DNA of 64,000 nucleotides from Bacillus massiliigorillae (GCF_000380245.2 NZ_HG428741.1:2425665-2489664), one strand, 5' to 3'. Positions 34,937-44,521 are shown, counted from the first letter of the stretch. Notes: generated by a model from the letters alone, not told the origin. Translations and numbers: made by a program.

Positions 34937-36634
34937 TTAACCTAAAATTTCATTAATAGTTTCTACCAATTGATCTACATGAACTTCTGCTGAATCACCT
35001 GTTTTACGATTTTTCACTTCTACAATACCTTCAGAAGCTTTCTTACCAACTGTTACACGTACAGGTAGACCCATTAAATCAGAATCGTTGAACTTAACGC
35101 CAGCACGCTCATTACGGTCGTCAATCAACACATCAAAGCCTTTAGCTTTTAATGATGCATATAATTCATTTCCTAATGTTGCTTGCTCTTCATTTTTCAT
35201 GTTTACAGGAATTAAGTGAACATGGAATGGTGCTAATTGTTTTGGCCATACTAAACCTTTTTCATCATTATATTGTTCAGCAGATGCAGCTAATGTTCTA
35301 GACACACCGATACCGTAGCAGCCCATAATCATTGGCTTGCTCTTACCGTTTTCATCTAAGAAGTTAGCACCCATTGACTCACTATAACGAGTTCCTAATT
35401 TAAATACATGACCAACTTCAATACCCATTGCAAATTTAATTGTACCATTGCCACAAGGAGAAGCATCACCTTCTTGAATGAAACGAATATCAGCATATTG
35501 CGAAACTTCAAAGTCACGATCAGGATTTACATTCACAAAATGATAATCTTTTTCATTTGCACCACAAACACCATTTACAATGCTTGCAACTGCATGATCA
35601 GCGATTACTTCAACATTCTTCACATTAATTGGTCCAAGTGAACCAACTTCACAGCCTAATACTTCAGCTGTTTCTTCCGGAGTAGCTAATTCTACGATTG
35701 TTGCTTCAAGTAAATTTTTCACTTTTATATCATTTACTTCGTGGTCGCCACGAACTAGTACTAATACGAATTTATCATCCACTTTAAATAGTAATGATTT
35801 AATGCAAGCAGTAGCGTCTACATTTAAGAATGAAGAAATATCCTCAATGCTCTTTTGATCAGGAGTTGATACTTTTTCAAGTTCTTTTTGTGCTTCTGAA
35901 CTTTTTTCGTAAGTTGCAACTACTGGAGCCATTTCAATATTAGCAGCATAATCAGAAGAATCACTATATGCGATTGTATCTTCTCCAATTTCTGAAAGCA
36001 CCATGAATTCATGCGTATCTTTACCACCCATTGCACCTGAGTCAGCAATAACCGCTCTGAAGTTTAAGCCACAACGACTAAATACATTGCTGTAAGCTTG
36101 GAATAAATCTTCATAAACTTCATCCAAGCTTTCTTGGTTCGCATGGAAAGAATACGCATCTTTCATAATGAATTCACGACCACGAAGTAATCCGAAGCGT
36201 GGACGCTTTTCATCACGGAATTTTGTTTGGATTTGATAAAGAGTTAATGGTAATTTTTTATAAGACGCTAATTCATCTCTTACAAGACTAGTTACCACTT
36301 CTTCATGAGTTGGTCCTAATGCGAATTCACGATTATGACGATCTCTCATACGCATTAATTCTGGACCATAAGAGAACCAACGCTCTGATTCCTGCCATAA
36401 TTCAGCTTGCTGTAAAGTTGGCATTAGAATTTCATTTGCACCAGTGTTGTCCATTTCTTCTCTAACGATTTCTTCAATTTTCTTTAATACTTTTTTTCCT
36501 AAAGGTAAGTAGCTATATACACCACTAGAAGTCTGACGCATATATCCTGCTCTTAATAACAAGCGGTGACTTGTTACTTCCGCATCAGCTGGAACTTCCC
36601 TTAACGTAGGAATAAACATTTTTGATTGTTTCAT
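34937..36634 (-). CDS. proS: Prolyl-tRNA synthetase
   Basis: A 565-aa class II synthetase of the bacterial type with the INS editing domain (about 225-400) between motifs 2 and 3. Motif 2 region: FRDEKRPRFGLLRGREFIMKD; motif 3: GCYGIGVSRTLAASAEQ; C-terminal anticodon-binding domain (HLIPVNMKN, DDRNERAGVKFNDSDLMGLP). It follows rseP, with a hairpin between. No T-box leader is visible in the 142 nt upstream. Confidence 0.97.
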   Translation of the reverse strand: MKQSKMFIPTLREVPADAEVTSHRLLLRAGYMRQTSSGVYSYLPLGKKVLKKIEEIVREEMDNTGANEILMPTLQQAELWQESERWFSYGPELMRMRDRHNREFALGPTHEEVVTSLVRDELASYKKLPLTLYQIQTKFRDEKRPRFGLLRGREFIMKDAYSFHANQESLDEVYEDLFQAYSNVFSRCGLNFRAVIADSGAMGGKDTHEFMVLSEIGEDTIAYSDSSDYAANIEMAPVVATYEKSSEAQKELEKVSTPDQKSIEDISSFLNVDATACIKSLLFKVDDKFVLVLVRGDHEVNDIKVKNLLEATIVELATPEETAEVLGCEVGSLGPINVKNVEVIADHAVASIVNGVCGANEKDYHFVNVNPDRDFEVSQYADIRFIQEGDASPCGNGTIKFAMGIEVGHVFKLGTRYSESMGANFLDENGKSKPMIMGCYGIGVSRTLAASAEQYNDEKGLVWPKQLAPFHVHLIPVNMKNEEQATLGNELYASLKAKGFDVLIDDRNERAGVKFNDSDLMGLPVRVTVGKKASEGIVEVKNRKTGDSAEVHVDQLVETINEILG

Positions 36635-36702
36635 TTTTGCACCTCTTCAACTAGCTTCTAATCTGAAATTATTAGTAAAATTTATAATATCCCATTATAT
36701 AC

Positions 36703-36753
36703 GTAAAAAAAGTAGAAGCAAAGCTTAATTATCCCTTCGCCCCCACTTTTTTC
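36703..36753 (-). terminator. Terminator of the uppS-cdsA-dxr-rseP operon
   Basis: AAAAAAGTAGAAGC/CCCCCACTTTTTT arms pair with several G-U pairs on the minus-strand RNA and end in a run of T. It lies between rseP and proS. Confidence 0.6.
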
Positions 36754-36776
36754 ATTTTACCACACTACATTATTAT

Positions 36777-38045
36777 TTAAAGAAAAAATCTTTGAATATC
36801 GTTCCAAGTAACAACGAGCATAAGTAACATTAATAAAGCAAAACCGATAAAATGAACCATTCCTTCTTTTTGCTTATCAAGAGGTTTACCCCTCACTGCT
36901 TCAACTGCGAAGAAAGCAAGTCGTCCACCATCTAAAGCAGGAATCGGAAGCAAGTTCATAATTCCAAGGTTAATACTCAATACCCCTGCCCATTTCAATA
37001 AGTAAATCAAACCTGATTTAGCTACCTCTTCAGTTGATACGTATATACCTACAGGTCCTGATAACATATCAATATCAAATTGGCCTGTAATTAAATCACC
37101 TAGCAGTGTAAATATTTGCTTTGTCCAAAAATACGTTTCAGTAAATCCATACGCAAGAACACCAGTTATAGACTTCTCAGTCGGAGGATACACACCAATT
37201 ACCCCAAGCATTTTGCCATCACGTTCAACTTCTTTTGGTGTTACAGGGATTTCAAGTGTCTTACCTTCACGTTCAACGACAAATTCAATCTCTTTACCCG
37301 GATGCTTTTGAATTTCTTGCTGAACATCTTGCCAAGAAGAAACTTCTGAGCCATTAATAGCTTGAACTTCATCATTCGCTTTCAGACCAGCACTTATTGC
37401 TGCACCGTCTTCTGTAAGCTTACCTAACTTCGCTTCATCTGTTACAACACCTTGGATTGCTGCCATAACCATAAATATCACAATGGCTAAGACAAAATTC
37501 ATCATCGGTCCTGCAAAGATAGCCATTGTTCTTTGACCTAATGTTTTAGAAGAGAATTGACGATCATACGGTGCAATTTGCATTTCAACACCATCTTGTA
37601 CAACTACAGCTTTTGGATGGACTTCAAACGTTTGCAACGTTTGATCTTCTTCATCTTCAAAACCTTTCACATACAATTTATGCTCTAAATCAACTTCTTC
37701 AACCTCAATGACTTTAATATCACGATACTTATCCTTATTATTAAGAATAATTTTATTAACTTTTCCATCGCGATCAAACTTCAATCCAACACGATATCCA
37801 GGTTTAATTTCAACTGCTTCAACATCTTCGCCTGCCATTCGAACAAATCCACCGATTGGTAACAGACGAATTGTATATACTGTTTCATTCTTTGTAAACG
37901 AAAACACTTTCGGTCCAAAGCCTATTGCGAACTCGCGACATAAAATCCCAGCTCGCTTAGCGAAAATTAAATGACCTAATTCATGGACGAAAACGAGTGT
38001 TCCGAAAATAATAATAAATGAAACAACGGTTTGTATGGTTTGCAC
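36777..38045 (-). CDS. rseP: Site-2 membrane metalloprotease RseP/RasP
   Basis: A 422-aa intramembrane zinc protease. H21-E-L-G-H25 sits in the first transmembrane helix and the second metal motif NLLPIPALDGG near residue 375 in a later helix; a PDZ domain (about 215-290, SAGLKANDEVQAINGSEV) lies between. It cuts anti-sigma factors such as RsiW, FtsL and signal peptides in Bacillus. GTG start with GAGGTGG upstream. It is 13 nt downstream of dxr. Confidence 0.96.
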   Translation of the reverse strand: MQTIQTVVSFIIIFGTLVFVHELGHLIFAKRAGILCREFAIGFGPKVFSFTKNETVYTIRLLPIGGFVRMAGEDVEAVEIKPGYRVGLKFDRDGKVNKIILNNKDKYRDIKVIEVEEVDLEHKLYVKGFEDEEDQTLQTFEVHPKAVVVQDGVEMQIAPYDRQFSSKTLGQRTMAIFAGPMMNFVLAIVIFMVMAAIQGVVTDEAKLGKLTEDGAAISAGLKANDEVQAINGSEVSSWQDVQQEIQKHPGKEIEFVVEREGKTLEIPVTPKEVERDGKMLGVIGVYPPTEKSITGVLAYGFTETYFWTKQIFTLLGDLITGQFDIDMLSGPVGIYVSTEEVAKSGLIYLLKWAGVLSINLGIMNLLPIPALDGGRLAFFAVEAVRGKPLDKQKEGMVHFIGFALLMLLMLVVTWNDIQRFFL

Positions 38046-38058
38046 GTATTCACCACCT

Positions 38059-39204
38059 CTATTTTACAAACGTTTTAGTTAACGCTCTTGTTTCTTGATC
38101 CACCTGTTGAATTGTTTCCAAATCAGGGTGTTTTAAAACATGATGTTGATCCATAGCTGTATAAATTAAATTTTCGATTTCTAAGAATGAAATCTGCTTC
38201 TTCAAAAACAAGTCTACCGCTACTTCATTAGCTGCGTTCAATACTGTTGGTAATGTACCTCCAACTTTACCAGCATCATAGGCATACTGTAAACACGGGA
38301 ATCTTGTAAAACTCATCTCTTGGAAATGTAATGTAGCGATTTTCGCTAAATTCAGTCTATCCTTTGAAGCATTCTTCAGACGGTCAGGATACATTAAAGC
38401 ATATGAGATAGGAACTCTCATATCCGGTGTTCCAAGTTGCCCCATAATACTACCATCATGAAACTCAATCATCGAATGAATAATACTTTCTTTATGCATG
38501 AGCACAGAGATTTTATCATACGGCATATCAAACAACCAATGAGCTTCAATTACTTCAAGACCCTTATTCATCATAGTAGCTGAGTCTATTGTTATTTTAG
38601 CACCCATTGACCAATTTGGATGGTTTAATGCTTGATCAACTGTTACATCTTTCAACTGTTCCCTCGTATAATCTCGGAAACTCCCACCAGAAGCTGTAAT
38701 AATTAATCGCTCAATATTTTTCTCCTGTTCACCTTGTAAAGCTTGAAAAATCGCTGAATGCTCACTATCAACTGGTAGTATACGAACACCATGTTGTTTA
38801 GCAGCTTCCATTACAACATGACCAGCTGTAACTAGCGTTTCCTTATTAGCCAGTGCAATATCTTTCTTTTCAGCGATTGCCTTTAATGTTGGATATAACC
38901 CAACACTTCCAATTACAGCATTTACAACTACGTCGCTGCTAGGATATACTGCAACTTCAACTAAACCGTCATCTCCATAAGAAAAAGAAGTATTACTAAA
39001 TTCAGATTTCAAAGCTTCATAATCTGATTTTTCTTTAACCGAAACCAATTTAGGAGAAAACTCTTTTATTATTTGTTTTGTTAATTCTATGTTAGTACCT
39101 GAAGAAAAGGCTACAAGTTCAAATAAATCACGATTCTCACGGATAATCTCTAATGTTTGTCTCCCGATTGAACCTGTAGCACCTAAAAGACTAATTTTCT
39201 TCAC
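38059..39204 (-). CDS. dxr: 1-deoxy-D-xylulose 5-phosphate reductoisomerase
   Basis: Second enzyme of the MEP isoprenoid pathway, 381 aa from the GTG start (GTG AAG AAA) with GGGGGA upstream; the TTG seven codons earlier lies before that site. NADPH motif LLGATGSIGRQT, ANKETLVTAG, the metal-binding LPVDSEHSAIFQ and the SGGSFRD, NHPNWSMGAKITIDSATMMNKG block are all present. It feeds UppS two genes upstream. Confidence 0.97.
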   Translation of the reverse strand: MKKISLLGATGSIGRQTLEIIRENRDLFELVAFSSGTNIELTKQIIKEFSPKLVSVKEKSDYEALKSEFSNTSFSYGDDGLVEVAVYPSSDVVVNAVIGSVGLYPTLKAIAEKKDIALANKETLVTAGHVVMEAAKQHGVRILPVDSEHSAIFQALQGEQEKNIERLIITASGGSFRDYTREQLKDVTVDQALNHPNWSMGAKITIDSATMMNKGLEVIEAHWLFDMPYDKISVLMHKESIIHSMIEFHDGSIMGQLGTPDMRVPISYALMYPDRLKNASKDRLNLAKIATLHFQEMSFTRFPCLQYAYDAGKVGGTLPTVLNAANEVAVDLFLKKQISFLEIENLIYTAMDQHHVLKHPDLETIQQVDQETRALTKTFVK

Positions 39205-39284
39205 TGATTGTTTTCCCCCTATCAATCTTCATAAAAAACTTCATATTATTACTATATTTCTTTTTGCTTCGAACTAGCACAAAA

Positions 39285-40073
39285 CTATATTAATTGAAAC
39301 AAATGAAGAATTGGAAATACAAAAATCCAACTATCTGTTCGATCTAATATACCACCATGTCCAGGTAATAAATTCCCTGAATCTTTCACACCATAATGGC
39401 GTTTAAACGCAGACTGAACTAAATCACCTAACTGTCCAAAAACAGCAATAACAACAGCCATAATTAATAACTTTAACAACGTTGCATCAATTTCTGTGGC
39501 AAAGGAGAATATTAAAGCAACAATTAACGCCGCTCCAATTCCACCAATTGCTCCCTCAATAGTCTTATTAGGACTAATTTCTGGCCATAGTTTGTTCTTT
39601 CCAATCGCTCGTCCTACAAAATACGCTCCTGAATCTGTTGCCCATAATGTAAACAACACAAAGAAAATATAAAGTAATCCTTCGTCTCTTGTCGCGTTTA
39701 TATAAAAGAAGCCCATTCCAACATATAGAACAGAAACAATAACAAAACCAGCCTGATCAAAAGTAAAACGATTTTTTGAAACTACTGTACAAATTAGTAG
39801 AAAAATTGTCCCTATTAAAACTGCATGTGCCTTAGAAATACTCCATTCACCAATGTTAAGCATATCACCAGCAGGTAAAAAAATAACCCATAGCATAATA
39901 AAACCTATAATACTTGAAATCGATAATGCAGGTAGTTTATGCATCTTTAACAATTCATGTAACCCGATTGTTGCCATTAAAAATAATAAAATTGTAAGAG
40001 GCATTCCTCCATACATCACAATCGGTAAGAAAACAGCTGCAGCAATCACAGCTGTAATTATACGTTGCTTCAT
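39285..40073 (-). CDS. cdsA: Phosphatidate cytidylyltransferase
   Basis: A 262-aa polytopic membrane enzyme making CDP-diacylglycerol. About eight hydrophobic segments; the CDP-alcohol signature near the C-terminus reads SAFKRHYGVKDSGNLLPGHG followed by GILDRTDSW. The start is taken at MKQRIITA as in homologues; the site GGTGAGG is 12 nt upstream, and an in-frame GTG overlaps it. Confidence 0.95.
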   Translation of the reverse strand: MKQRIITAVIAAAVFLPIVMYGGMPLTILLFLMATIGLHELLKMHKLPALSISSIIGFIMLWVIFLPAGDMLNIGEWSISKAHAVLIGTIFLLICTVVSKNRFTFDQAGFVIVSVLYVGMGFFYINATRDEGLLYIFFVLFTLWATDSGAYFVGRAIGKNKLWPEISPNKTIEGAIGGIGAALIVALIFSFATEIDATLLKLLIMAVVIAVFGQLGDLVQSAFKRHYGVKDSGNLLPGHGGILDRTDSWIFVFPILHLFQLI

Positions 40074-40132
40074 AATTTTCTGAGTCCTCACCTTCTATAT
40101 CTGCCTATCATCACAAATATTTATCCGAATAG

Positions 40133-40177
40133 ACAGTATTCCCCTACAGTTCACAACTTAAGCGTAGGGGAAGCTGT
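40133..40177 (-). terminator. Intra-operon hairpin between uppS and cdsA
   Basis: ACAG...CCCCTAC pairs with GTAGGGG...CTGT, with an internal bulge and a 16-nt loop. On the minus strand no U run follows (ATACTGTC). It could be a partial terminator or a stability/processing element. Confidence 0.5.
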
Positions 40178-40215
40178 ATTACATTATTCCTATATATGAA
40201 AATCAAAGTACAACC

Positions 40216-40995
40216 TTATAATCCACCATATCTTCTTGAACGTGCTTGATATACTTTAATAGCTTCCATAAAATCTTTTTCAGTGAAATCAGGCCACAAC
40301 ACATCTGTAAACCAAAATTCAGTATATGCAAGTTGCCATAGCATGAAATTACTTAACCTAATCTCTCCACTTGTTCGAATCAATAAATCTGGATCCCGAA
40401 TCCCATCCGTCATTAAATAGGAAGAGAATAGTTCTTCCGTTATATCATCTGTAGCAACCTTACCTTTTTTCACATCTTCCATCAACTGTTTAACGCCAAG
40501 AAGCATTTCAGCACGACTTCCGTAATTAAATGCTAAGTTTAACAATAATCCATCATTATGCGCTGTATCCTTCATTGCTTTCTCTACAGCAGCTCTTGTA
40601 TGGTTCGGTAAACCATCTATTTCCCCCATTATATTTACTCGAACATTTTCCTCAATTAACTCTGGTAAAAATGTATCAAGAAATTCAACGGGCAGTTTCA
40701 TTAAATAATTTACTTCTTTCTCTGGGCGCTTCCAATTCTCAGTGGAAAAAGCATATAATGTTAAGGCTTTAACACCTACTTCATTTGCAAACTTTGTAAT
40801 TCGGCGAATAACTTTCATTCCTTCACTATGCCCTGCGGCACGAGGTAGCATTCTCGATTTCGCCCAGCGTCCATTACCATCCATAATAATAGCAACGTGT
40901 TCAGGAATGTCCAAATTCTTCAGCTCGGCCTTGCTATTATCATCTATATTAGCAGAAGCATCTTTGTTAAACCAACGCTTCCAAATTGCCTTCAT
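40216..40995 (-). CDS. uppS: Undecaprenyl diphosphate synthase
   Basis: A 259-aa cis-prenyltransferase producing the C55 lipid carrier for peptidoglycan and teichoic acids. HVAIIMDGNGRWAKSR places catalytic Asp39; also RAAGHSEGMKVIR, TLYAFSTENWKRP and the C-terminal DLLIRTSGEIRLSNFMLWQ. The start is the ATG giving MKAIWKRW with GGAGG 8 nt upstream. It has a sigma-A-like promoter at 41030-41058. Confidence 0.97.
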   Translation of the reverse strand: MKAIWKRWFNKDASANIDDNSKAELKNLDIPEHVAIIMDGNGRWAKSRMLPRAAGHSEGMKVIRRITKFANEVGVKALTLYAFSTENWKRPEKEVNYLMKLPVEFLDTFLPELIEENVRVNIMGEIDGLPNHTRAAVEKAMKDTAHNDGLLLNLAFNYGSRAEMLLGVKQLMEDVKKGKVATDDITEELFSSYLMTDGIRDPDLLIRTSGEIRLSNFMLWQLAYTEFWFTDVLWPDFTEKDFMEAIKVYQARSRRYGGL

Positions 40996-41029
40996 ATCTA
41001 TGTCCTCCAATAGGTTCTTCCTTTGTTAA

Positions 41030-41058
41030 AGTATAGTGAATTCACTTAATAATATCAG
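41030..41058 (-). promoter_or_regulatory. Sigma-A-like promoter of uppS with palindromic spacer
   Basis: On the minus strand CTGATA, 17 nt, TATACT. The spacer includes most of a perfect 12-bp palindrome, AGTGAATTCACT (41035-41046). The remaining 41059-41220 is AT-rich and featureless. Confidence 0.55.
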
Positions 41059-41221
41059 AAAATCATAAAATATCCTATCGGTATCGTAAAATACATATGT
41101 ATTGTTTATGAAATAAAACCATTAATTCACTTACAAATAGGTTATATACCTATCATATTTTATTATTAAATACACTTTTAATCAAATCCTTGAAGCTTTT
41201 TACTAAGTTCTTAAAGCTTAA

Positions 41222-41247
41222 AAAAGCCCCTTTGAAAAGGGGCTTTT
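41222..41247 (-). terminator. Terminator of pyrH-frr
   Basis: AAAAGCCCCTTT and AAAGGGGCTTTT form a perfect hairpin, 11 nt past the frr stop, with A/T runs on both sides. Confidence 0.93.
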
Positions 41248-41257
41248 AAAAAAACAA

Positions 41258-41815
41258 TTATACTGACATAATCTCTTTTTCTTTGTCTTTTGCAACATCA
41301 TCAATTTTTTGAATATGTGCATCAGTCACTTTTTGAATATCTTCAGAATAACCACGTAGCTCATCTTCAGTTATTTCACTATTTTTTTCAAGTTTTTTCA
41401 GATCATCATTACCATCACGACGGATATTACGAACTGCTACTTTCGATTCTTCAGCTTCTTTTTTCACAAGCTTCACTAATTCTTTACGGCGCTCTTCCGT
41501 TAATGCTGGAATAGCAATACGAATGATAGAGCCATCGTTTGTAGGATTTAATCCAAGATCAGACTTTAAAATTGCTTTTTCGATTTCACCTAATACTGTC
41601 TTATCATAAGGTTGAATAACTAGTAGGCGAGCTTCCGGTACAGAGATACCAGCTAATTGGTTAATTGGAGTAGGTGCACCGTAGTAATCTACTGATACTT
41701 TATCAAGGATTGCAGCATTTGCACGACCTGCACGGATAGTTGCAAGTTCTCTTGATAAAGCTTGAACAGCTTTATCCATTCTTTCTTTTGTAGAAGCAAT
41801 TACTTGTTTAGCCAT
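41258..41815 (-). CDS. frr: Ribosome recycling factor
   Basis: A 185-aa tRNA-mimic that splits post-termination ribosomes with EF-G. Full family pattern: RELATIRAGRANAAILDKV, APTPINQLAGISVPEAR, IRIAIPALTEERRKELVK and the helical RNIRRDGNDDLKKLEK. It begins right behind pyrH with GAGGGGG upstream. Confidence 0.98.
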   Translation of the reverse strand: MAKQVIASTKERMDKAVQALSRELATIRAGRANAAILDKVSVDYYGAPTPINQLAGISVPEARLLVIQPYDKTVLGEIEKAILKSDLGLNPTNDGSIIRIAIPALTEERRKELVKLVKKEAEESKVAVRNIRRDGNDDLKKLEKNSEITEDELRGYSEDIQKVTDAHIQKIDDVAKDKEKEIMSV

Positions 41816-41816
41816 A

Positions 41817-42539
41817 TTATTTCCCCCTCACTGTAGTTCCAATTGTTTCACCCATAACAGCACGTTTAATATTACCTTGCTCTGTTATAGAGAATACGAT
41901 TAATGGGATATCATTATCCATGCATAAAGAAGACGCTGTTGAATCCATTACTTCTAAGCCCTCTTTTAATACATCTAAATATGATAAATTATCATATTTC
42001 ACTGCACTTTCATCTTTACGAGGATCTGCATTGTATACGCCATCAACATTATTTTTCGCCATTAGAATAACATCGGCTTCAATTTCTGCTGCTCTTAACG
42101 CTGCAGTTGTATCTGTAGAGAAATATGGGTTTCCTGTTCCAGCGGCAAAAATGACTACACGTTTCTTTTCTAGGTGTCGGACTGCTTTTCTTCTAATGTA
42201 AGGTTCAGCAACTTGTCTCATTTCGATTGATGTTTGTACACGCGTTTCAATTCCTAAATTTTCAAGACTATCTTGTAATGCTAACGAGTTCATAACTGTC
42301 GCTAACATTCCCATATAATCTGCCGTCGTACGGTCCATCCCCATTTCGCTTCCGATCTTCCCTCTCCAAATGTTTCCGCCACCAACAACAACAGCAACTT
42401 CAACATCTAGTTCGGCAATTTCTTTCACTTGTTCAGCGATAGACTTAATGATAGCTGGATTAATTCCAAATCCATCTTGCCCCGCTAATGCTTCTCCGCT
42501 TAATTTCAATACAACACGATTATATTTAGCGTTACTCAT
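41817..42539 (-). CDS. pyrH: UMP kinase
   Basis: A 240-aa amino-acid-kinase-fold enzyme converting UMP to UDP, hexameric. KLSGEALAGQDGFGI, GGGNIWRG, DRTTADYMGMLATVMN and GTGNPYFSTDTTAALRA are visible. The start is the ATG (MSNAKYN) with GGAGG 5 nt upstream; the longer TTG frame overlaps that site. Promoter at 42567-42594. Confidence 0.97.
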   Translation of the reverse strand: MSNAKYNRVVLKLSGEALAGQDGFGINPAIIKSIAEQVKEIAELDVEVAVVVGGGNIWRGKIGSEMGMDRTTADYMGMLATVMNSLALQDSLENLGIETRVQTSIEMRQVAEPYIRRKAVRHLEKKRVVIFAAGTGNPYFSTDTTAALRAAEIEADVILMAKNNVDGVYNADPRKDESAVKYDNLSYLDVLKEGLEVMDSTASSLCMDNDIPLIVFSITEQGNIKRAVMGETIGTTVRGK

Positions 42540-42566
42540 GAGAACCTCCAACTTTCTATTACCTTC

Positions 42567-42594
42567 ACTTTATCGAAAAGGTGGTTAATATCAA
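42567..42594 (-). promoter_or_regulatory. Sigma-A promoter of pyrH-frr
   Basis: On the minus strand TTGATA, 16 nt, TAAAGT, about 30 nt before pyrH and downstream of the tsf terminator. Confidence 0.65.
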
Positions 42595-42617
42595 ACTTCA
42601 CTAACATTGATTCAAAA

Positions 42618-42644
42618 AATAGGGAACACTAAGTGTCCCCTATT
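42618..42644 (-). terminator. Terminator of tsf
   Basis: AATAGGGAACACT pairs with AGTGTCCCCTATT; on the minus strand TATTTTTTGAA follows. Confidence 0.92.
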
Positions 42645-42673
42645 GACTTGCTAACAAAAGCCTAGCGTATTAA

Positions 42674-43558
42674 TTAGTCTTTTTTAACTTGGCTCATTAC
42701 TTCTTCAGCGAAGTTATCTTGACGTTTCTCGATACCTTCACCAACTTCGAAGCGTACGAAGCTTGTTAATTTACCACCAGTAGCAGCGACAAATTGACCA
42801 ACTTTTTGATCTGGGTTTTTAACAAATGTTTGGTCAAGAACACAGATATCTTCGAAGTATTTGCCAAGACGACCTTCAACCATTTTAGCAACGATTTTTT
42901 CAGGTTTTCCTTCGTTAAGAGCTTGTTGAGTTAATACTTCACGCTCTCTTTCGATTTCTTCAGGAGTTACTTCATCACGAGAGATGTAAAGTGGTTTGAT
43001 AGCAGCAATGTGCATAGCAACATCTTTAGCAGCTGCTTCATCAGTTGAGCCTTCAAGAACTGTTAATACACCGATACGTCCACCCATGTGAAGGTAAGCA
43101 CCGAATGCATCAGCATCAGTTTTTGAAACTACTTCGAAACGACGAAGAGTTAATTTTTCACCGATTTTAGCAATAGCAGCATTGATGTGCTCAGCAACTT
43201 GAGTACCATTTTCCATAGTTTGCTCTAATGCAGCTTCAACAGATGCTGGCTTGTTAGCTAGAAGGTGAGCAGCTAATTCTTTAACTAATACTTGGAAACC
43301 TTCGTTTTTCGCAACGAAATCCGTTTCAGAGTTAACTTCAAGAATAACAGCTTGGTTACCTTCAACAACGATTGAAGTTAAACCTTCAGCAGCGATACGA
43401 TCGCCTTTTTTAGCAGCTTTAGCAATACCTTTTTCACGTAAGAAATCGATTGCTTTCTCCATATCACCATTTGTTTCAGTTAGTGCTTTTTTACAATCCA
43501 TCATTCCAGCACCAGTTTTTTCACGAAGTTCTTTTACCATTTGTGCAGTAATAGCCAT
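42674..43558 (-). CDS. tsf: Elongation factor Ts
   Basis: A 294-aa guanine nucleotide exchange factor for EF-Tu. N-terminal UBA-like domain (VKELREKTGAGMMDCKKAL), core VEVNSETDFVAKNEGF and HIAAIKPLY motifs. ATG start with AAGGAGG upstream. It has its own promoter candidate and a terminator, although B. subtilis co-transcribes it with rpsB. Confidence 0.98.
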   Translation of the reverse strand: MAITAQMVKELREKTGAGMMDCKKALTETNGDMEKAIDFLREKGIAKAAKKGDRIAAEGLTSIVVEGNQAVILEVNSETDFVAKNEGFQVLVKELAAHLLANKPASVEAALEQTMENGTQVAEHINAAIAKIGEKLTLRRFEVVSKTDADAFGAYLHMGGRIGVLTVLEGSTDEAAAKDVAMHIAAIKPLYISRDEVTPEEIEREREVLTQQALNEGKPEKIVAKMVEGRLGKYFEDICVLDQTFVKNPDQKVGQFVAATGGKLTSFVRFEVGEGIEKRQDNFAEEVMSQVKKD

Positions 43559-43589
43559 TGTGGATGTCCTCCTTGTATTTATATGTACT

Positions 43590-43618
43590 TTATATTAACC
43601 ATAGCTGGTTTCGTACAA
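43590..43618 (-). promoter_or_regulatory. Sigma-A-like promoter of tsf
   Basis: On the minus strand TTGTAC, 17 nt, ATATAA; a TAATAT lies two bases earlier as an alternative -10. It is downstream of the rpsB terminator, which makes an independent tsf promoter likely. Confidence 0.5.
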
Positions 43619-43710
43619 TATTAAGTTTGAAATACAAATGTACTTCTTTGTTCATTTTACCTACTTACGTAGAGACTCATACATAAAGCTTAAATCGGTT
43701 CATTCTGAAA

Positions 43711-43750
43711 AAAAAGGTGATAAAAGGCCTTATCCTCTTATCACCTTTTT
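43711..43750 (-). terminator. Terminator of rpsB
   Basis: AAAAAGGTGATAA and TTATCACCTTTTT form a perfect 13-bp stem with an inner GGCC/CCTC region, followed by T runs on the minus strand. Confidence 0.93.
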
Positions 43751-43763
43751 AGAAAGCTATAAA

Positions 43764-44477
43764 TTATTCAGCAGCCGGAGCTTCTGAAAGATCTTCGCCT
43801 TGTTTAGTTTCAAGAATTGCATCAGCAATCTTAGCAGTTAGAAGTTTAACAGCGCGAATAGCGTCATCGTTTGCAGGGATTACATAATCAATTTCATCTG
43901 GATCACAGTTTGTATCAACGATACCAACTAGAGGGATGTTTAATTTGTGAGCTTCTGCAACAGCAATACGCTCTTTACGAGGGTCGATAACGAAGATCGC
44001 ATCTGGAAGACCCTTCATGTCTTTGATTCCGCCTAAGAACTTTTCTAAACGCTCTTGCTCTTTTTTAAGATTGATAACTTCTTTTTTAGGAAGAACTTCG
44101 AAAGTTCCGTTCTCTTCCATTTTTTCGATATCTTTAAGACGCGTAATACGTTTTTGAATTGTTTCAAAGTTTGTTAAAGTACCACCTAACCAGCGTTGGT
44201 TAACATAGTATTGACCAGCACGGATAGCTTCTTCTTTAACTGAATCTTGAGCTTGTTTTTTAGTACCAACGAAAAGAACAGTACCACCGTTAGCTGCAAC
44301 TTCTTTAACGAAGTTGTAAGCTTCTTCGATTTTTCTTACTGTTTTTTGTAGGTCGATAATGTAGATACCGTTACGCTCCATGAAGATATATTTCTTCATT
44401 TTTGGGTTCCAACGGCGAGTTTGGTGTCCAAAGTGTACACCAGCTTCAAGCAATTGTTTCATTGAAATTACTGACAT
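43764..44477 (-). CDS. rpsB: 30S ribosomal protein S2
   Basis: A 237-aa 30S protein: MKQLLEAGVHFGHQTRRWNP, QRWLGGTLTNFETI, and GLPDAIFVIDPRKERIAVAEA are all diagnostic. ATG start with TAGGAGG upstream. It has a strong promoter at 44591-44619 and a structured leader of about 105 nt, so it is transcribed independently of the fla/che operon upstream. Confidence 0.98.
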   Translation of the reverse strand: MSVISMKQLLEAGVHFGHQTRRWNPKMKKYIFMERNGIYIIDLQKTVRKIEEAYNFVKEVAANGGTVLFVGTKKQAQDSVKEEAIRAGQYYVNQRWLGGTLTNFETIQKRITRLKDIEKMEENGTFEVLPKKEVINLKKEQERLEKFLGGIKDMKGLPDAIFVIDPRKERIAVAEAHKLNIPLVGIVDTNCDPDEIDYVIPANDDAIRAVKLLTAKIADAILETKQGEDLSEAPAAE

Positions 44478-44521
44478 GTTTGTTTCCTCCTAGGTTTTAT
44501 ATTCCTCCGTCCAACTCATCT

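Noticed and set aside
36635..36776. T-box or other aminoacyl-tRNA-sensing leader before proS
   Set aside because: The gap is only 142 nt, has no T-box sequence or specifier stem, and its hairpin fits the rseP terminator.
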